A stretch of DNA of 64,000 nt, taken from NCBI RefSeq assembly GCF_028769735.1, contig NC_088178.1:29489357-29553356 (forward strand), written 5' to 3'. The stretch is from Zonotrichia leucophrys gambelii (lineage: Eukaryota > Chordata > Aves > Passeriformes > Passerellidae). The notes below the pieces were generated by a model that ran no database searches, was not told the DNA's origin, and was given only the letters and a program-made list of their open reading frames with translations. How positions within the stretch are numbered: the stretch's first letter is position 1; each line of letters begins with the position of its first letter. The position numbers were made by a program, and so were the translations under genes. Below, piece after piece: positions 1 through 10,862 of this stretch.

Positions 1-1730
1 CCCTCTAAATCAGGCTTTTTTTTCCCCTTTCAGCTCCTGTTATAGATCACTGCTGTCCAAGATGCCACTTCAAATATCCGAAATAAAATATGGAAGTGGC
101 TGGTGGAAAACATGGGAGCATTTCCAGAATGCCAAATGCTTTTTCTGTAGCCTTAATTTCCTTTTTATTTTTTTTTTTTTTTTTATTGGATGGCCAGACA
201 GAAATTTCAGTCTGGAAATTGCTAACATGGAAAAAAAACCCTGGGATAAATCAGATTTGGAGTTGACCACGGTGCTGTCATGTCCTGTTTCATATTCCCA
301 GTGCCAGGCTTGGCAGTTTTGGATGAATATTGAGGAAAATGCAATTTCTCTGCTCCAGAATCCTTTTCCTGGGAAGGAGAGGACACGGAGTACAGCAGGA
401 GGAATTTCCTGTGGCACAAATCCTCATTTTCCCTTTTTATTTGGAATTTGTGCGTGCCTGTGGTTGAAAAGCTGGATAATTGATTTGTGTTTGTTCTAAT
501 TGGCCATGGAAAGAGATTTTCCTCAGGCCCTGGGGTTGGTTTTAGCTGCTGTTCCATGGCTGTGTTTGGGAATCTGGGATGTGAGAAAAGCTGGATTATT
601 TTGGGCAGAAAACCAGGATTCTCCATCCTGGAGAGCCCAGATCCTCACCTCCCATTTTCTGGGTGGGAACCCTGGAATGGTTTGGGTTGGAAGAGACCTT
701 AAAGCTCAATTTTTTCCAATTTACTCCAAGCCCCTTCCTTACAGGTCTCAGCTTTCCCTTGGTTCTCCTAAAAAAATTGATTTAAAAGGCTAAAAAAATG
801 AAGGTTTGGGTCAATTTTTGGCCCTGCAAAGATGGAATTTTGGTTGAAGGACTTGGAGGTTTCAGCCTGGAATTCCATGATGGAATTCTAAAGTTCTTAT
901 GGTGTTCCCTCAGGGGGTTGAGCTTGGAAAGCCCATAAAAAGGGGGTTTAAAAGCATAAAAAAAGTGAATTTTAGGGCAATTTTTGGCTCTGATGTGGAA
1001 TTTTGGGGTTGAGGTGTTTGGAGATTCAGCCAGGAATTCCTCCATGAAATTCTGGTGTTCTTGTGGAGTTCCCAAGGGGCTTCAAGCTTGGAGAACCCTG
1101 AAAAAGTGGATTTAAAAGCCTAAAAATGAATTTGCTGCTGTAATTTTGGATTCCGTCTTTCCGCACTATTCTTAGTGGTTTTTCCAACAGGAAAAGGGGC
1201 AAGATTTGGAATATTCTCTATTTTCCAAGACTTCTGGAGGATGAGGTGCTCTCTTTGTAGCCTTGGTTCTGTTTTGGTGTTCTTGGGGTCATTGTGTGCC
1301 TTTGCTGCTTGGCTCTGAGATAAAATTCAAAAATAAAAAGGGGAAAATTTCCTTCTTTTCAGGCAATTTGGCTTTTTCCAGAAAAACTCCTGGGGAAGGA
1401 GATCTGAGGAGTTTAAAACCTTTTCTTTTGGAGAAAAGGTTCTAAAACTCAACCTTTGAGAGAGTTTAAGAAGGGAAGGAGGAAATGAGGGACAGGAGGC
1501 AAGGGCTGCTTTATTTCTGCAGAGTTTATCCCATAATAATCCACAGCATTCCCATTTTCTGGGAGACCCAGCAGAGCTTAGGGATGACAATAAAAACACA
1601 AGTGTAATTTAGAAAAAATTTAATTTAGAAAAAATCAGCATGTAATTTAGAAAAAATCAGCCTAAAAATCTATAGGGGGAAAATCTGCATGGCTGAATTT
1701 TCTGGGGTTTGGTGTATTTAAAAATTGATA
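1..1730. other. Intronic or 5' flanking sequence, no gene seen
   Basis: This is AT-leaning unique sequence with poly-T runs (about 168-184). Open frames are short, unrelated to known proteins and overlap on both strands. A CR1 3'-end remnant is listed separately at about 667-740. Around 780-1130 a loose duplication of about 160 bp is visible: phrases like 'tttaaaagcctaaaaa' and 'gaattttggggttgagg' recur. Confidence 0.6.
667..740 (-). mobile_element. CR1 LINE 3'-end remnant
   Basis: The text 'ggaatggtttgggttggaag' followed by 'agaccttaaagctcaa' is the reverse complement of the conserved CR1 3' untranslated end. Only about 70 bases are recognisable, so this is a severely truncated fossil. Confidence 0.75.
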
Positions 1731-1732
1731 TA

Positions 1733-1766
1733 ATAATTATAACAATAACAGTAGTAATGACTAATA

Positions 1767-1806
<40 letters not shown>

Positions 1807-1936
1807 CAACAACAACTAGTGATAGTGATCAAAATTATAATCATTGTGATAATAATAAAATAAAATAAATTATAAAAGAAAATAAATCGTGATAATGATA
1901 AAAATGATAATAATGGTGATGATGATAATAGTAAGG

Positions 1937-1985
<49 letters not shown>
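1733..1985. repeat. AT-rich (TAA/ATA)n trinucleotide microsatellite
   Basis: Two blocks of near-perfect AATAAT repeats (about 1765-1802 and 1938-1980) flank a degenerate stretch of TGATAA-type words. The minus-strand frames through it give poly-Tyr or poly-Leu and are artefacts. Confidence 0.95.
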
Positions 1986-2936
1986 TAGTTCTGGTCTCTG
2001 AGAGCTGCTCGGCTGCCCTGAGGAGTGGGAGGCTCTGCAAATAATTTGCTCAAGGAACAAGAAGGAGAGAAATTGCATCTTTTAATAGTCTGCCTCATTT
2101 TTCCCTTAATTACCTTGGAAGTCCTGATGTGGGGAACACTTGAACTGAATCCTCTGGAGCTGTCAGAGCTGATTGTTCATTTCGCTTCATTTTTGCACAA
2201 TAGGAGATGAGCTTTTTAGAAAGATAAGATTAAAAATCCCTGACATAATCAGCAAAGTAGAATTTTTTTTTTTTTCTGCTCAAGCTGTGAATATTTGTCT
2301 GGAAGTTTCCTATAAAAAATGGGCTGGTGAAAATTCAAGAAAAATAATCTGTGAAAATTTGGGAAAATGTCACCGAAAAAAAACCCAGTGAAAATTTGAA
2401 AATTGTGTTTCATGGGAATTCCACAGAGCACGTCAGGCCTAAGGACAGCAAAATATGGATTTTTTTTTTTTTTTTAAATTGGAACTGAAAGAAATGAAGA
2501 GAAATGACAACCTGGTTGTGCCCTCTGCAGGAAATCCAGGAATTCCTGGAGTTTCTGGGACAGACTGGCTGAGGCATTCCCAACTTTAATGCTTGGATTG
2601 ACTCCAGAGAAAGAGGAGTCTTTGCAATCTTGCTGATACCCTGGGAAGGAGCCTCCTAATTAAAGCTGAGGCTTTAATTTTTTAATACTTTTAATAAATT
2701 TTTTAACAGTTTTAATAATAATTAATTATTTCAAGATTATTTTTTTGGCCATGCCCAACTTGCTTGGAATTTTCTCAAGCCTCTATAAAAATCACCTTTC
2801 TTTTAGCATTTTTTATAGCAAGAAAATCGGTTGGGTTTATTCCTGGAGATAAATTTGTGACTTTATCCTGATGGCTTAAACCAACAAATTCGGGTTTTAA
2901 ACTCAGCCTGGCAGTTAGGACAAAGCTCAGGGCAGC
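1986..2936. other. Intronic sequence, no gene seen
   Basis: Unique sequence with homopolymer A/T tracts (2263-2275, 2460-2475). No repeat family, RNA gene or exon could be supported. Confidence 0.6.
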
Positions 2937-4693
2937 CTTGGGAGAGGCAAAGGGGGAAAATCCTTTCTCCAGAACCTTGGGAGAAGCCAAACCAGAGGAA
3001 TTCCTTTTCCAGAGCCTTGGGAGAAGCCAAACCAGAGGAATTCCTTCTCCAGAACCTTTGGAGAAGCCAAACCAGAGGAATTCCTTCTCCAGAACCTTGG
3101 GAGAAGCCAAAGTGGAGGAATCACTTCTCCAGAGCTTTGGGAGAGGCCAAGTGGAGGAATTACTTTTCCAGAACCTTTGGAGAAGCCAAACCAGAGGAAT
3201 TGCTTCTCCAGAACCTTGGGAGAAGCCAAACCAGAGGAATTGCTTCTCCAGAACCTTGGGAGAAGCCGAAGTGGAGGAATTGCTTCTCCAGAAACTTGGG
3301 AGAGGCCAGAGTGGAGGAATTGCTTCTCCAGAGCTTTGGGAGAGGCCAAAGTGGAGGAATTGCTTTTCCAGAAACTTGGGAGAGACCAGAGTGGAGGAAT
3401 TCCTTTTCCAGAACCTTGGGAGAAGCCAAACCAGAGGAATTCCTTCTCCAGAACCTTGGGAGAAACCAAACCAGAGGAATTCCTTCTCCAGAACCTTGGG
3501 AGAAGCCAAACCAGAGGAATTCCTTCTCCAGAACCTTGGGAGAGACCAGAGTGGAGGAATTCCTTCTCCAGAACCTTGGGAGAAGCCAAACCAGAGGAAT
3601 TCCTTTTCCAGAGCCTTGGGAGAAGCCAAACCAGAGGAATTCCTTCTCCAGAACCTTGGGAGAAGCCAAACCAGAGGAATTCCTTCTCCAGAACCTTGGG
3701 AGAAACCAAAGTGGAGGAATTGCTTCTCCAGAGCCTTGGGAGAGGCCAAACCAGAGGAATTCCTTTACCAGAACCTTGGGAGAGACCAGAGTGGAGGAAT
3801 TCCTTCTCCAGAACCTTGGGAGAAGCCAAACCAGAGGAATTCCTTTTCCAGAACCTTGGGAGAAGCCAAACCAGAGAAATTCCTTTTCCAGAGCTTTGGG
3901 AGAGGCCAAAGTGGAGGAATTCCTTTTCCAGAACCTTGGGAGAGACCAGAGTGGAGGAATTCCTTCTCCAGAACCTTGGGAGAAGCCAAACCAGAGGAAT
4001 TCCTTCTCCAGAACCTTGGGAAGAAACCAAACCAGAGGAATTCCTTTTCCAGAACCTTGGGAAGAAACCAAACCAGAGGAATTCCTTCTCCAGAACCTTG
4101 GGAGACGCCAAACCAGAGGAATTCCTTCTCCAGAGCCTTGGGAGAAGCCAAACCAGAGGAATTCCTTTTCCAGAACCTTGGGAGAAGCCAAACCAGAGAA
4201 ATTCCTTTTCCAGAGCTTTGGGAGAAGCCAAACCGGAGGAATTCCTTTTCCAGAACCTTGGGAGAAGCCAAACCAGAGGAATTCCTTCTCCAGAACCTTG
4301 GGAGAAACCAAACCAGAGGAATTCCTTTTCCAGAGCCTTTGGAGAAGCCAAACCAGAGGAATTCCTTCTCCAGAGCCTTGGGAGAAGCCAAACCAGAGGA
4401 ATTCCTTCTCCAGAACCTTGGGAGAAGCCAAACCAGAGGAATTCCTTCTCCAGAACCTTGGGAGAAGCCAAAGAGGATGAATAATTTCTCTGGAACCTTG
4501 GGAGAAGCCAAAGTGGAGGAATCACTTCTCCAGAGCTTTGGGAGAGACCAGAGTGGAGGAATTCCTTTTCCAGAACCTTGGGAGAAGCCAAACCAGAGGA
4601 ATTCCTTTTCCAGAACCTTGGGAGAGACCAAAGTGGAGGAATTCCTTCTCCAGAGCCTTGGGAGAGGCCAAAGTGGAGGAATCCCTTCTCCAT
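2937..4693 (+). repeat. 40-bp minisatellite array, about 44 copies
   Basis: The unit reads approximately ccttgggagaagccaaacca followed by gaggaattccttctccagaa, 40 bp, repeated from about 2937 to 4693. Variants alternate 'aaaccagagg' with 'aaagtggagg' and 'gagaccagagtgg'. Because 40 is not a multiple of 3 and the unit has no stop in several frames, very long open frames occur on both strands with the same 40-residue periodicity. They are by-products of the repeat, not genes. Each unit holds the inverted pair cttctcc/ggagaag. Confidence 0.97.
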
Positions 4694-5094
4694 CCGGATG
4701 GTGCTGGTGGTGTCAGGTCTCAAAGCAGTTGAAGATGAGAATGGCAGTGGTAGGAGATGAAGGCTGTGGCAGCTCCAAGGGAAAATCCAGCCCATGGAAT
4801 CCAGCTGAGGAACGATGTGGAGCTGCTGGAAGGAATCCAGAGGCTGGGAATCCCAAACCTGCACGTGAAGATGTGTTTCAGGGATTTCTGATTTTTGCAG
4901 AGCTCTGTGAAATCTTCCCAGCTTCTGCTGGAAATGAGAACAGCTTGGGTTTGCTGAGGAGGAGGGAATTTCTCAGAGCTGCCGCACAGCACTTGAGCTG
5001 TTGCTGCTCACAAGAAACGGGGAAAGGTCACAGAAAAGAACAACATTTTCCTCAGCAAATAAGTAATAAAAAGGGGAAATTCTTAGGGATGTGT
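4694..5094. other. Intronic spacer between two arrays
   Basis: Unique sequence separating the 40-bp array from the CR1 element. No exon, RNA gene or repeat family is recognised. Confidence 0.5.
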
Positions 5095-6358
5095 CCAAGG
5101 AGGGCTGGAGCAGCTGAGGGAGCTGGGAAGGGGCTGGAGCCCCAGAGGAGGCTGAGGGAGCTGGGCAGGGGCTGCAGAATCCCTGAGGAGCTGGGCAGGG
5201 GCTGCAGAATCCCTGAGGAGCTGGGCAGGGGCTGCAGAATCCCTGAGGAGCCGGGCAGGGGCTGCAGAATCCCTGAGGGAGCTGGAAGGGGCTGCAGAAT
5301 CCCTGAGGGAGCTGGGCAGGGGCTGCAGAATCCCTGAGGAGCTGGGCAGGGGCTGCAGAATCCCTGAGGGAGCCGGGCAGGGGCTGCAGAATCCCTGAGG
5401 AGCTGGAAGGGGCTGCAGAATCCCTGAGGAGCTGGGCAGGGGCTGCAGAATCCCTGAGGGAGCTGGAAGGGGCTGCAGAATCCCTGAGGGGCTGGGCAGG
5501 GGCTGCAGAATCCCTGAGGGAGCTGGGCAGGGGCTGCAGAATCCCTGAGGAGCTGGGCAGGGGCTGCAGAATCCCTGAGGAGCTGGAAGGGGCTGCAGAA
5601 TCCCTGAGGAGCTGGAAGGGGCTGCAGAATCCCTGAGGGAGCTGGGCAGGGGCTGCAGAATCCCTGAGGGAGCTGGAAGGGGCTGCAGAATCCCTGAGGG
5701 AGCTGGGCAGGGGCTGCAGAATCCCTGAGGAGCCGGGCAGGGGCTGCAGAATCCCTGAGGGAGCTGGGCAGGGGCTGCAGAATCCCTGAGGAGCTGGGCA
5801 GGGGCTGCAGAATCCCTGAGGGAGCTGGGCAGGGGCTGCAGAATCCCTGAGGGAGCTGGGCAGGGGCTGCAGAATCCCTGAGGAGCTGGAAGGGGCTGCA
5901 GAATCCCTGAGGGAGCTGGGCAGGGGCTGCAGAATCCCTGAGGGAGCCGGGCAGGGGCTCACCTGGAGCAAAGGAGGCTCAGGGGCCCTTTGGCTCTGCA
6001 CAGCTCCTGCCAGGAGGGGTTTGGGATCTGCTCCAGGGAACAGGGACAGGAGCAGAGGGAACGGCCCCACAGGAGGTTCAGGTTGGATATTGGAGAACAA
6101 ATTTTCCCTGGAAGGGTGGTGAGGCATTGGAAGGAGCTGCCCAGGGAGGTGTTGGAGTGACTCCATCGGGAAGTGTCCCAGCCTTTCCCTCCTTTCTCAT
6201 TGCCCAGAGCAGCTGTGGCTGCCCCTGGATCCCTGGCAGTGCCCCAGGCCAGGTTGGAGCAGCCTGGGACAGTGGGAGATGTCTCTGCCCACGATGGGGT
6301 GGAATGGGATGAATTTAAATTTCCCTTCCAACCCACAGCACTCCATGATTTTATGTGA
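5095..6358 (+). mobile_element. CR1 LINE fragment interrupted by an internal minisatellite
   Basis: The left part ('ggctggagc', 'gaggctgagggagctggg') and the right part from about 5946 match successive segments of the CR1 3' region in sense orientation. Right-side landmarks are 'ggagcaaaggaggctcaggg', 'gaggttcaggttggatat', 'gggtggtgaggcattgga', 'ctgcccagggaggtgttgga' and a terminal 'cttccaaccc' region before 6358. The 29-31-bp array lies between them. No intact reverse transcriptase frame exists. Confidence 0.85.
5150..5955 (+). repeat. 29-31-bp G-rich minisatellite inside CR1, about 27 copies
   Basis: The unit is approximately gagctgggcaggggctgcag plus aatccctgag. 'gagctggaagg' and an extra g make 29-, 30- and 31-bp variants. 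The edges join CR1 sequence in register, which suggests the unit was copied from the CR1 itself. Runs of three and four G on the + strand recur several times per unit pair, giving G-quadruplex potential. The long minus-strand frame is an artefact. Confidence 0.95.
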
Positions 6359-6594
6359 AGCAGGAGCCCATCTGTTCCTCCTGGGAGAGCCAGACCTGAG
6401 ATTGTCACTTTTTTTTGGTGGCTGCCACCCTGTCTGAGTTGGTGCCTCTCCCTGTGAAGTGCTCAAGGATTTGAAGGAGAATCCAGTTTGAATCCCAGCT
6501 CACAAATGATGTAATTCCCTGTGGGATCAGATGATCTCCTTCATCCCTTTCCTTAGAAAAGCTTCTGCAGAAATTCACAATTCAGATGCCTGGG
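6359..6594. other. Intronic spacer
   Basis: Short unique stretch between the CR1 and the LTR; nothing recognised. Confidence 0.5.
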
Positions 6595-6600
6595 GTTTAT

Positions 6601-6946
6601 TGTCGAAGGAAGGGGACCAGGACACCAGTTGGTTCATCACAGGCCCTCAGGTCCGGTCCAGTCCCGGTCTCTCAGGTCTTTCTGGTCCCCTTTATTAAAG
6701 TATCAAACACTTATACAGCAAATAATGAGCTTATGAATATTCTGTAAGCCAAGCAATCTATTGGTTAAACTATGCCATGAACTCTTCCTCATTCCTTAGG
6801 GGTTACATCTCTCTTTTCTCATGCCTCTTTCACTGTTTGTTATTCTACTGCAGCTAGGCCCAAGGACACGCAATCTTACAGGTGCAGGACTTGGAATTAG
6901 CCACGGTTTTGTACTTTTCCAGTCCTTAGCAGCTAAATTCCCAACA
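6601..6946 (-). mobile_element. Endogenous retroviral LTR (solo, minus strand)
   Basis: From about 6698 to 6946 this stretch is closely similar to 42715-42979, including 'cacttatacagcaaataatg' and 'agcaatctattggttaaact', and both copies stop at the same 'aattcccaaca'. Read on the minus strand the element starts TGTTGGG. 'tttatt' on the + strand (about 6596 and 6700) is AATAAA on the element's strand. The left boundary is uncertain: tgtcgaagg at 6601 is a guess, supported only by an imperfect gtttat/gttttat flank. Confidence 0.7.
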
Positions 6947-8870
6947 GTTTTATCTCTGAGCATTTTCAGGATCCCCATTTTGTTGGGAGGGAAAATCCTG
7001 CTCTGGTGCTGTGGTGGAAGTGAGGCAGGAGCAGCTGGGACAGTGGGATGTGTGTGCTGTTGCTGGGATTTCACTGGGATTTGCTTTGGGTTTCACTCTG
7101 TGTTTGTGTCCTGAAGAGTGGGAGGAGCTGGGTTTGGAGGCTGAGAGGAGCTGGATAAACAGCCCTGCTTCCCAAAACTGCTGTTCATGGAGTGGGAAAA
7201 TGGGATTGGGAGCCAGCCTTGGCGGTGTCTGTGGGACAGGGGGATCCTTTAGGGATCCTTTAGGGATCCGAGGGGATCCCTCTGCTCCTCACATCCCCCT
7301 GGAGAAGCCCAAACGTGTGGGAAAGCACAGGATAAAACGTGGATCTCACATTCCAAACCCTCCCACAGGTGCACGTGAGGATGTGTTTTAGGAATTGCTG
7401 TAAACGGATTTCACGCTGCATGAGCTGGGCAGCTCTTTTGTAACCAGTGTGTAGGAAAATCAGGAAAATCCATGGGATTTTATCCTCACTGTCAGCTGCT
7501 TCTTGGGAACCCTTTAATTCATCCCCTGGCTGGATCCCTCTGGAACTGCTGGAGTGTTTTCCCAGCTTTGAAACACGTGGAACACAAAAATCTTCAGGTG
7601 GAAGCTTGGCGTAAAAAAGAAAATTCATATTCCACATGGGATATATTCCAGGAAAATGGATCAGACCCAGCTGATTCTTCACAATTTATTAACAAATGCA
7701 AAGCTTTGCTGCTGTTCAGCATTCCCTGAGCCCAGACCCAATGAATGTTCTAGGATACAGAGCTTTTTTGGAGGATTTGGGTACTGGAATTGTAATAAAA
7801 GTCTGCATCAATGAGGAAATGTTCATGAGGAAAGAATTCCCAGGAAGCCTCTTTGGAGTGTTTTGCTCTGGTTTATTCTCCCCTTAAATGTTCATCCCAG
7901 GTGTCAGATTTTTCTGGGAAGGCGCAGGAAAGAATGAGTCAGATTTTAATGGGAATTTAGTCATGACTAAAGGAAGCGTTGGGTTTTCTTCAGGCCTCAG
8001 AACTGCAATCCCCACAGAGCAAAAGCTGGATTTTGTCATTATCCATGTTCTGCGTAAATTAACTTTGACAAATCCATAAATATTTATGAAGCTGTGGTGT
8101 GAGAGGGCTCAGATTTTCACAGAAATGATCGTCCAGTCAGCCTGGTCCTTCCCTCCCCTTCCTGCTGCCCAGCATGGTCCTGGAGTTCAGCAGAATTTGA
8201 GAAATATCCTTAAACTCTCATTGCTTTGGATTTTTCCCCCAAAGAATGTGTGGATTGAGGTTTAGTGGAGAATATGGAGGTGGTGCTGGTTGGAATTGAT
8301 GCCCTTAAAGGTCTTTTCTGGCCTTGATGGTTCCTTGATTCTCAGGGGTTGCTCTGGATATTTATTTCCGTGGGTGTTTCTTCATTTTGTGTTTCCTTGT
8401 GAAATCCCACATTTTCAGGAAGCAGCTCCAATTTATTCTGGGATCCCAGTCCCTGCAGATCAGGGCAGTGACTAACACCCCAAACTGGGCTTTATTAATC
8501 CCAAATTGGACTTTATTAAACACAAATCTGCTTCATTCTGCTGCTTCCTTTTGGTTTTCCCGTGAATTTTGTCCACATACAAAGGGAATTTGTATTTTTT
8601 CTGGCAGTGAGCAGTCATTCCATGTTATCCCTATCTGGGCATGTCGTGGCCATATTTACCGTTGATATCTGGGGATTTATCATTTAATCCTTTTAATAAC
8701 AGGGCTTTAAAATTCTCTTCATTGTTGGAGATTGATAAAATCGTTGCACTTAATCTGGAATTGGGTTCTGCTGCTTGAGCACAACTTCTGTGCTGCTCGA
8801 AGGGCAAAGGGGGGAATTCTTCACAGTGGGTAAAAGGGACATTTGGAATAATTTGGAATAGCAGGTCATG
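6947..8870. other. Intronic or upstream sequence, no gene seen
   Basis: Mostly unique sequence. Short direct repeats of 'gggatcc' occur at 7246-7280. A CR1 3'-end remnant lies at about 8288-8345. None of the short open frames shows codon structure or similarity I recognise. Confidence 0.55.
8285..8348 (+). mobile_element. CR1 LINE 3'-end remnant
   Basis: 'ttggaattgatgcccttaaa' then 'ggtcttttctggccttgatgg' matches the CR1 terminal consensus in sense orientation, in which a 'gatgatctta' segment precedes 'gaggtcttttccaacct'. It is about 60 bases long and diverged. Confidence 0.65.
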
Positions 8871-8963
8871 CCCTAACCTTAATCTTAACCCTAACCTTAA
8901 CCCTAAACCCACCCTGAGGCTGTGCAGATCCTGTCCTAACTGTAACCTAACTGTAACTAACTG
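8871..8963 (-). repeat. Short interstitial telomere-like (CCCTAA)n stretch
   Basis: From 8871 to 8910 the sequence is a run of ccctaa, ccttaa and tcttaa words, the C-rich vertebrate telomeric repeat with single changes. After a gap, 'cctaactgtaacctaactgt' continues with looser matches to about 8963. It is too short to be a telomere. Confidence 0.8.
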
Positions 8964-8965
8964 GA

Positions 8966-9025
8966 TATGTCTATAAATTCCATATAATTATATTTATATA
9001 TAATTGTATGGAATTTGTAGACATA
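8966..9025. repeat. AT-rich 27-bp inverted repeat (cruciform candidate)
   Basis: The left arm 8966-8992 (starting tatgtctataaattccata) and right arm 8999-9025 are reverse complements apart from two positions, with a six-base spacer 8993-8998. Both mismatches would be G-T wobble pairs in RNA. Confidence 0.8.
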
Positions 9026-9255
9026 ATTTTATAATATATATTACATATTTGTATACATAATTAGATATATTATATATAATTGCATCTAAATAACTCATAC
9101 ATAATCATAGATATTAATTTTAAAATATATAAGCAACATATAATTATATATAATTACTATATGTATATAATTATATACATATATTTAAATTTAATTATAT
9201 AGATATATAATTTCCATGTGTTTATAAATAAAATAAATAAAATAATATAACATTT
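9026..9255. repeat. AT-rich low-complexity DNA
   Basis: TATATA/ATTATA-type sequence runs up to the polypyrimidine tract of the PDE4B1 start exon. Confidence 0.8.
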
Positions 9256-9265
9256 TTTCTTTCAG

Positions 9266-9332
9266 GTTGCCCCTCTGAAGAAATTCTGTTTACCTGAAGT
9301 TTTTTATCCTGGGCTGCGCTTGAAACTTGATA
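9266..9332 (+). other. PDE4B: 5' UTR part of the PDE4B1 start exon
   Basis: A strong 3' splice site (tttttctttcag, ending at 9265) precedes this segment, so the exon is internal and earlier non-coding exons must lie upstream. The segment has no ATG, and a TGA at 9321-9323 is in frame with the start codon. That closes the reading frame upstream and supports 9333 as the initiation site. Confidence 0.8.
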
Positions 9333-9374
9333 ATGAAGAAAAGCAGAAGTGTCATGACAGTGACTGCAGATGAG
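9333..9374 (+). CDS. PDE4B: PDE4B isoform 1 (long form), first coding exon
   Basis: The ATG at 9333 opens 14 codons, MKKSRSVMTVTADE, ending at a GTGAGC donor at 9375. This matches the start of mammalian PDE4B1, which begins MKKSRSVMTV. The exon ends on a codon boundary (phase 0). A sits at -3 of the start codon, and an in-frame TGA lies 12 bases upstream. PDE4B1 is a long cAMP phosphodiesterase isoform; its unique N-terminus is thought to direct partner binding and localisation, whereas catalysis resides in the shared C-terminal exons. Codon use is mixed (7 of 14 codons end in G or C), unlike the next exon. The exon continues at 10863 after a 1.49-kb intron largely filled by a tandem array. 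Confidence 0.95.
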
Positions 9375-9734
9375 GTGAGCTCCTGCTGAAGGTTTATTTT
9401 TCCTTATTCTTCTTTCCTTTTCCTTTTTTTTACATTCTGAAAATGAGCTAAAAAGTTGATTTTGTCTTCTTTGGTAAATGCAAACTGGTTTGGCTTTGAT
9501 TGCTGATGGATAATCTTGGAGGATTTTTAGATAGGAAGAAGAAAATAAAAGCAGCACATTAAAAATGAACCAATCAAGCCCTGGAAAGGTTTGGAGTTGT
9601 TTTTATCTGGGTGTTTTTGCTCTGGTGGTCTTTGGGCAGACACAGTGTGGTGTGGGCAGGGAGCAAGGAATGCTGCCGGGATTTATGGAATATTTGCTCT
9701 GGATCCCAACTTTTTTATGTGTAAATATTTCGTG
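9375..9734. other. PDE4B1 intron, unique part
   Basis: Starts with the GTGAGC donor. Unique sequence with T-rich tracts before the tandem array; nothing else recognised. Confidence 0.7.
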
Positions 9735-10830
9735 GAATAAATTCTTTGTAGAATTCAGTTCTGGAGTTGTGGGATAGTTCTGGCTGGAGAGTTGAGTGTG
9801 GTTTATCCTCATGGAGAAAATAATTTGTTTGCAGGATTCAGTTCTGGAGTTGTGGAGTTCTCCTGGGATAGTTCTGGTTGGAGAATTGAATGTGTTTTAT
9901 CCCTGTGGAGGAAATCCTTTGTAGAATTCAGTTCTGGAGTTGTGGCATAGTTCTGGCTGGAGAGTTGAGTGTGGTTTATCCTAATGGAGGAAATAATTTG
10001 TAGAATTCAGTTCTGGAGTTGTGGGATAGTTCTGACTGGAGAATCAAGTGTGGTTTATCCTAGTGGAGGAAATAATTTGCAGAATTCAGTTCTGGACTTG
10101 TGGAGTTCCCATCTCCTGGGATAGTTCTGGCTGGAGAATTGAATGTGGCTAATCCGCATAGAGAAAATAATTTGTAGAATTCAGTTCTGGAGTGGTGGGA
10201 TAGTTCTGGTTGGAGAATTGAATGTGTTTTATCCTTGTGGAGGAAATCTTTTGTAGAATTTAGTTCTGGAGTGGTGGGATAGTTCTGGCTGGAGAATCGA
10301 GAGTGGTTTAACCCTCCAGGAGGAAATAATTTGTTTGCAGGATTCAGTTCTGGAGTTGTGGAGTTCTCCTGGGATAGTTCTGGCTGGAGAATTGAATGTG
10401 TTTTGTCCCTGTGGAGGAAATCCTTTGTAGAATACAGTTCTGGAGTGGTGGGCTAGTTGTGGCTGGAGAATGGAATGTGTTTCACCCTTGTGTAGGAAAT
10501 CCTTTGCAGAATTCAGTTCTGGAGTTGTGGGATAGTTCTGGCTGGAGAGTTGAGTGTGGTTTATCCTCATGGAGGAAATCCTTTGTAGAATTCAGTTCTG
10601 GAGTTGTGGGATAGTTCTGGCTGGAGAATCGAGAGTGGTTTAACCCTCATGGAGGAAATAATCTGTTTGCAGAATTCAGTTCTGGAGTTGTGGGATAGTT
10701 CTGGCTGGAGAGTTGAGTGTGGTTTATCCTAATGGAGGAAATAATTTGCAGAATTCAGTTCTGGAGTGGTGGGCTGGTTCTGGCTGGAGAACGGAATGTG
10801 TTTCACCCTGGTGTGGGAAATGCCCCGTTC
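9735..10830 (+). repeat. 78-96-bp tandem array, about 14 copies, in the PDE4B1 intron
   Basis: Each unit carries 'gaattcagttctggagttgt', then 'gggatagttctggctggaga', then 'gtttatcctcatggaggaaat'. The phrase 'gaattcagttctgg' or a close variant starts near 9751, 9834, 9924, 10003, 10082, 10178, 10256, 10340, 10431, 10508, 10588, 10673 and 10751. Spacing is 77-96 bp, with 78-80 most common and longer units carrying an insertion. The array ends only about 30 bases before the acceptor of the next exon. Confidence 0.95.
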
Positions 10831-10862
10831 CCAGCAGGATCTCAGCGGCCTCTCTGTTGCAG

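Noticed and set aside
2927..5337. Open frames of 645 and 799 residues with 40-residue periodicity on both strands
   Set aside because: They are generated by the 40-bp minisatellite, which lacks stops in several frames. There is no start context, domain or codon bias, and the frames overlap on opposite strands.
4973..6166. 397-residue minus-strand frame rich in 'GILQPLPSSLRDSAAP'
   Set aside because: It is a translation of the CR1-derived G-rich array.
8871..8910. True telomere or chromosome end
   Set aside because: Only about 40 bases, degenerate, and followed by gene sequence on both sides.
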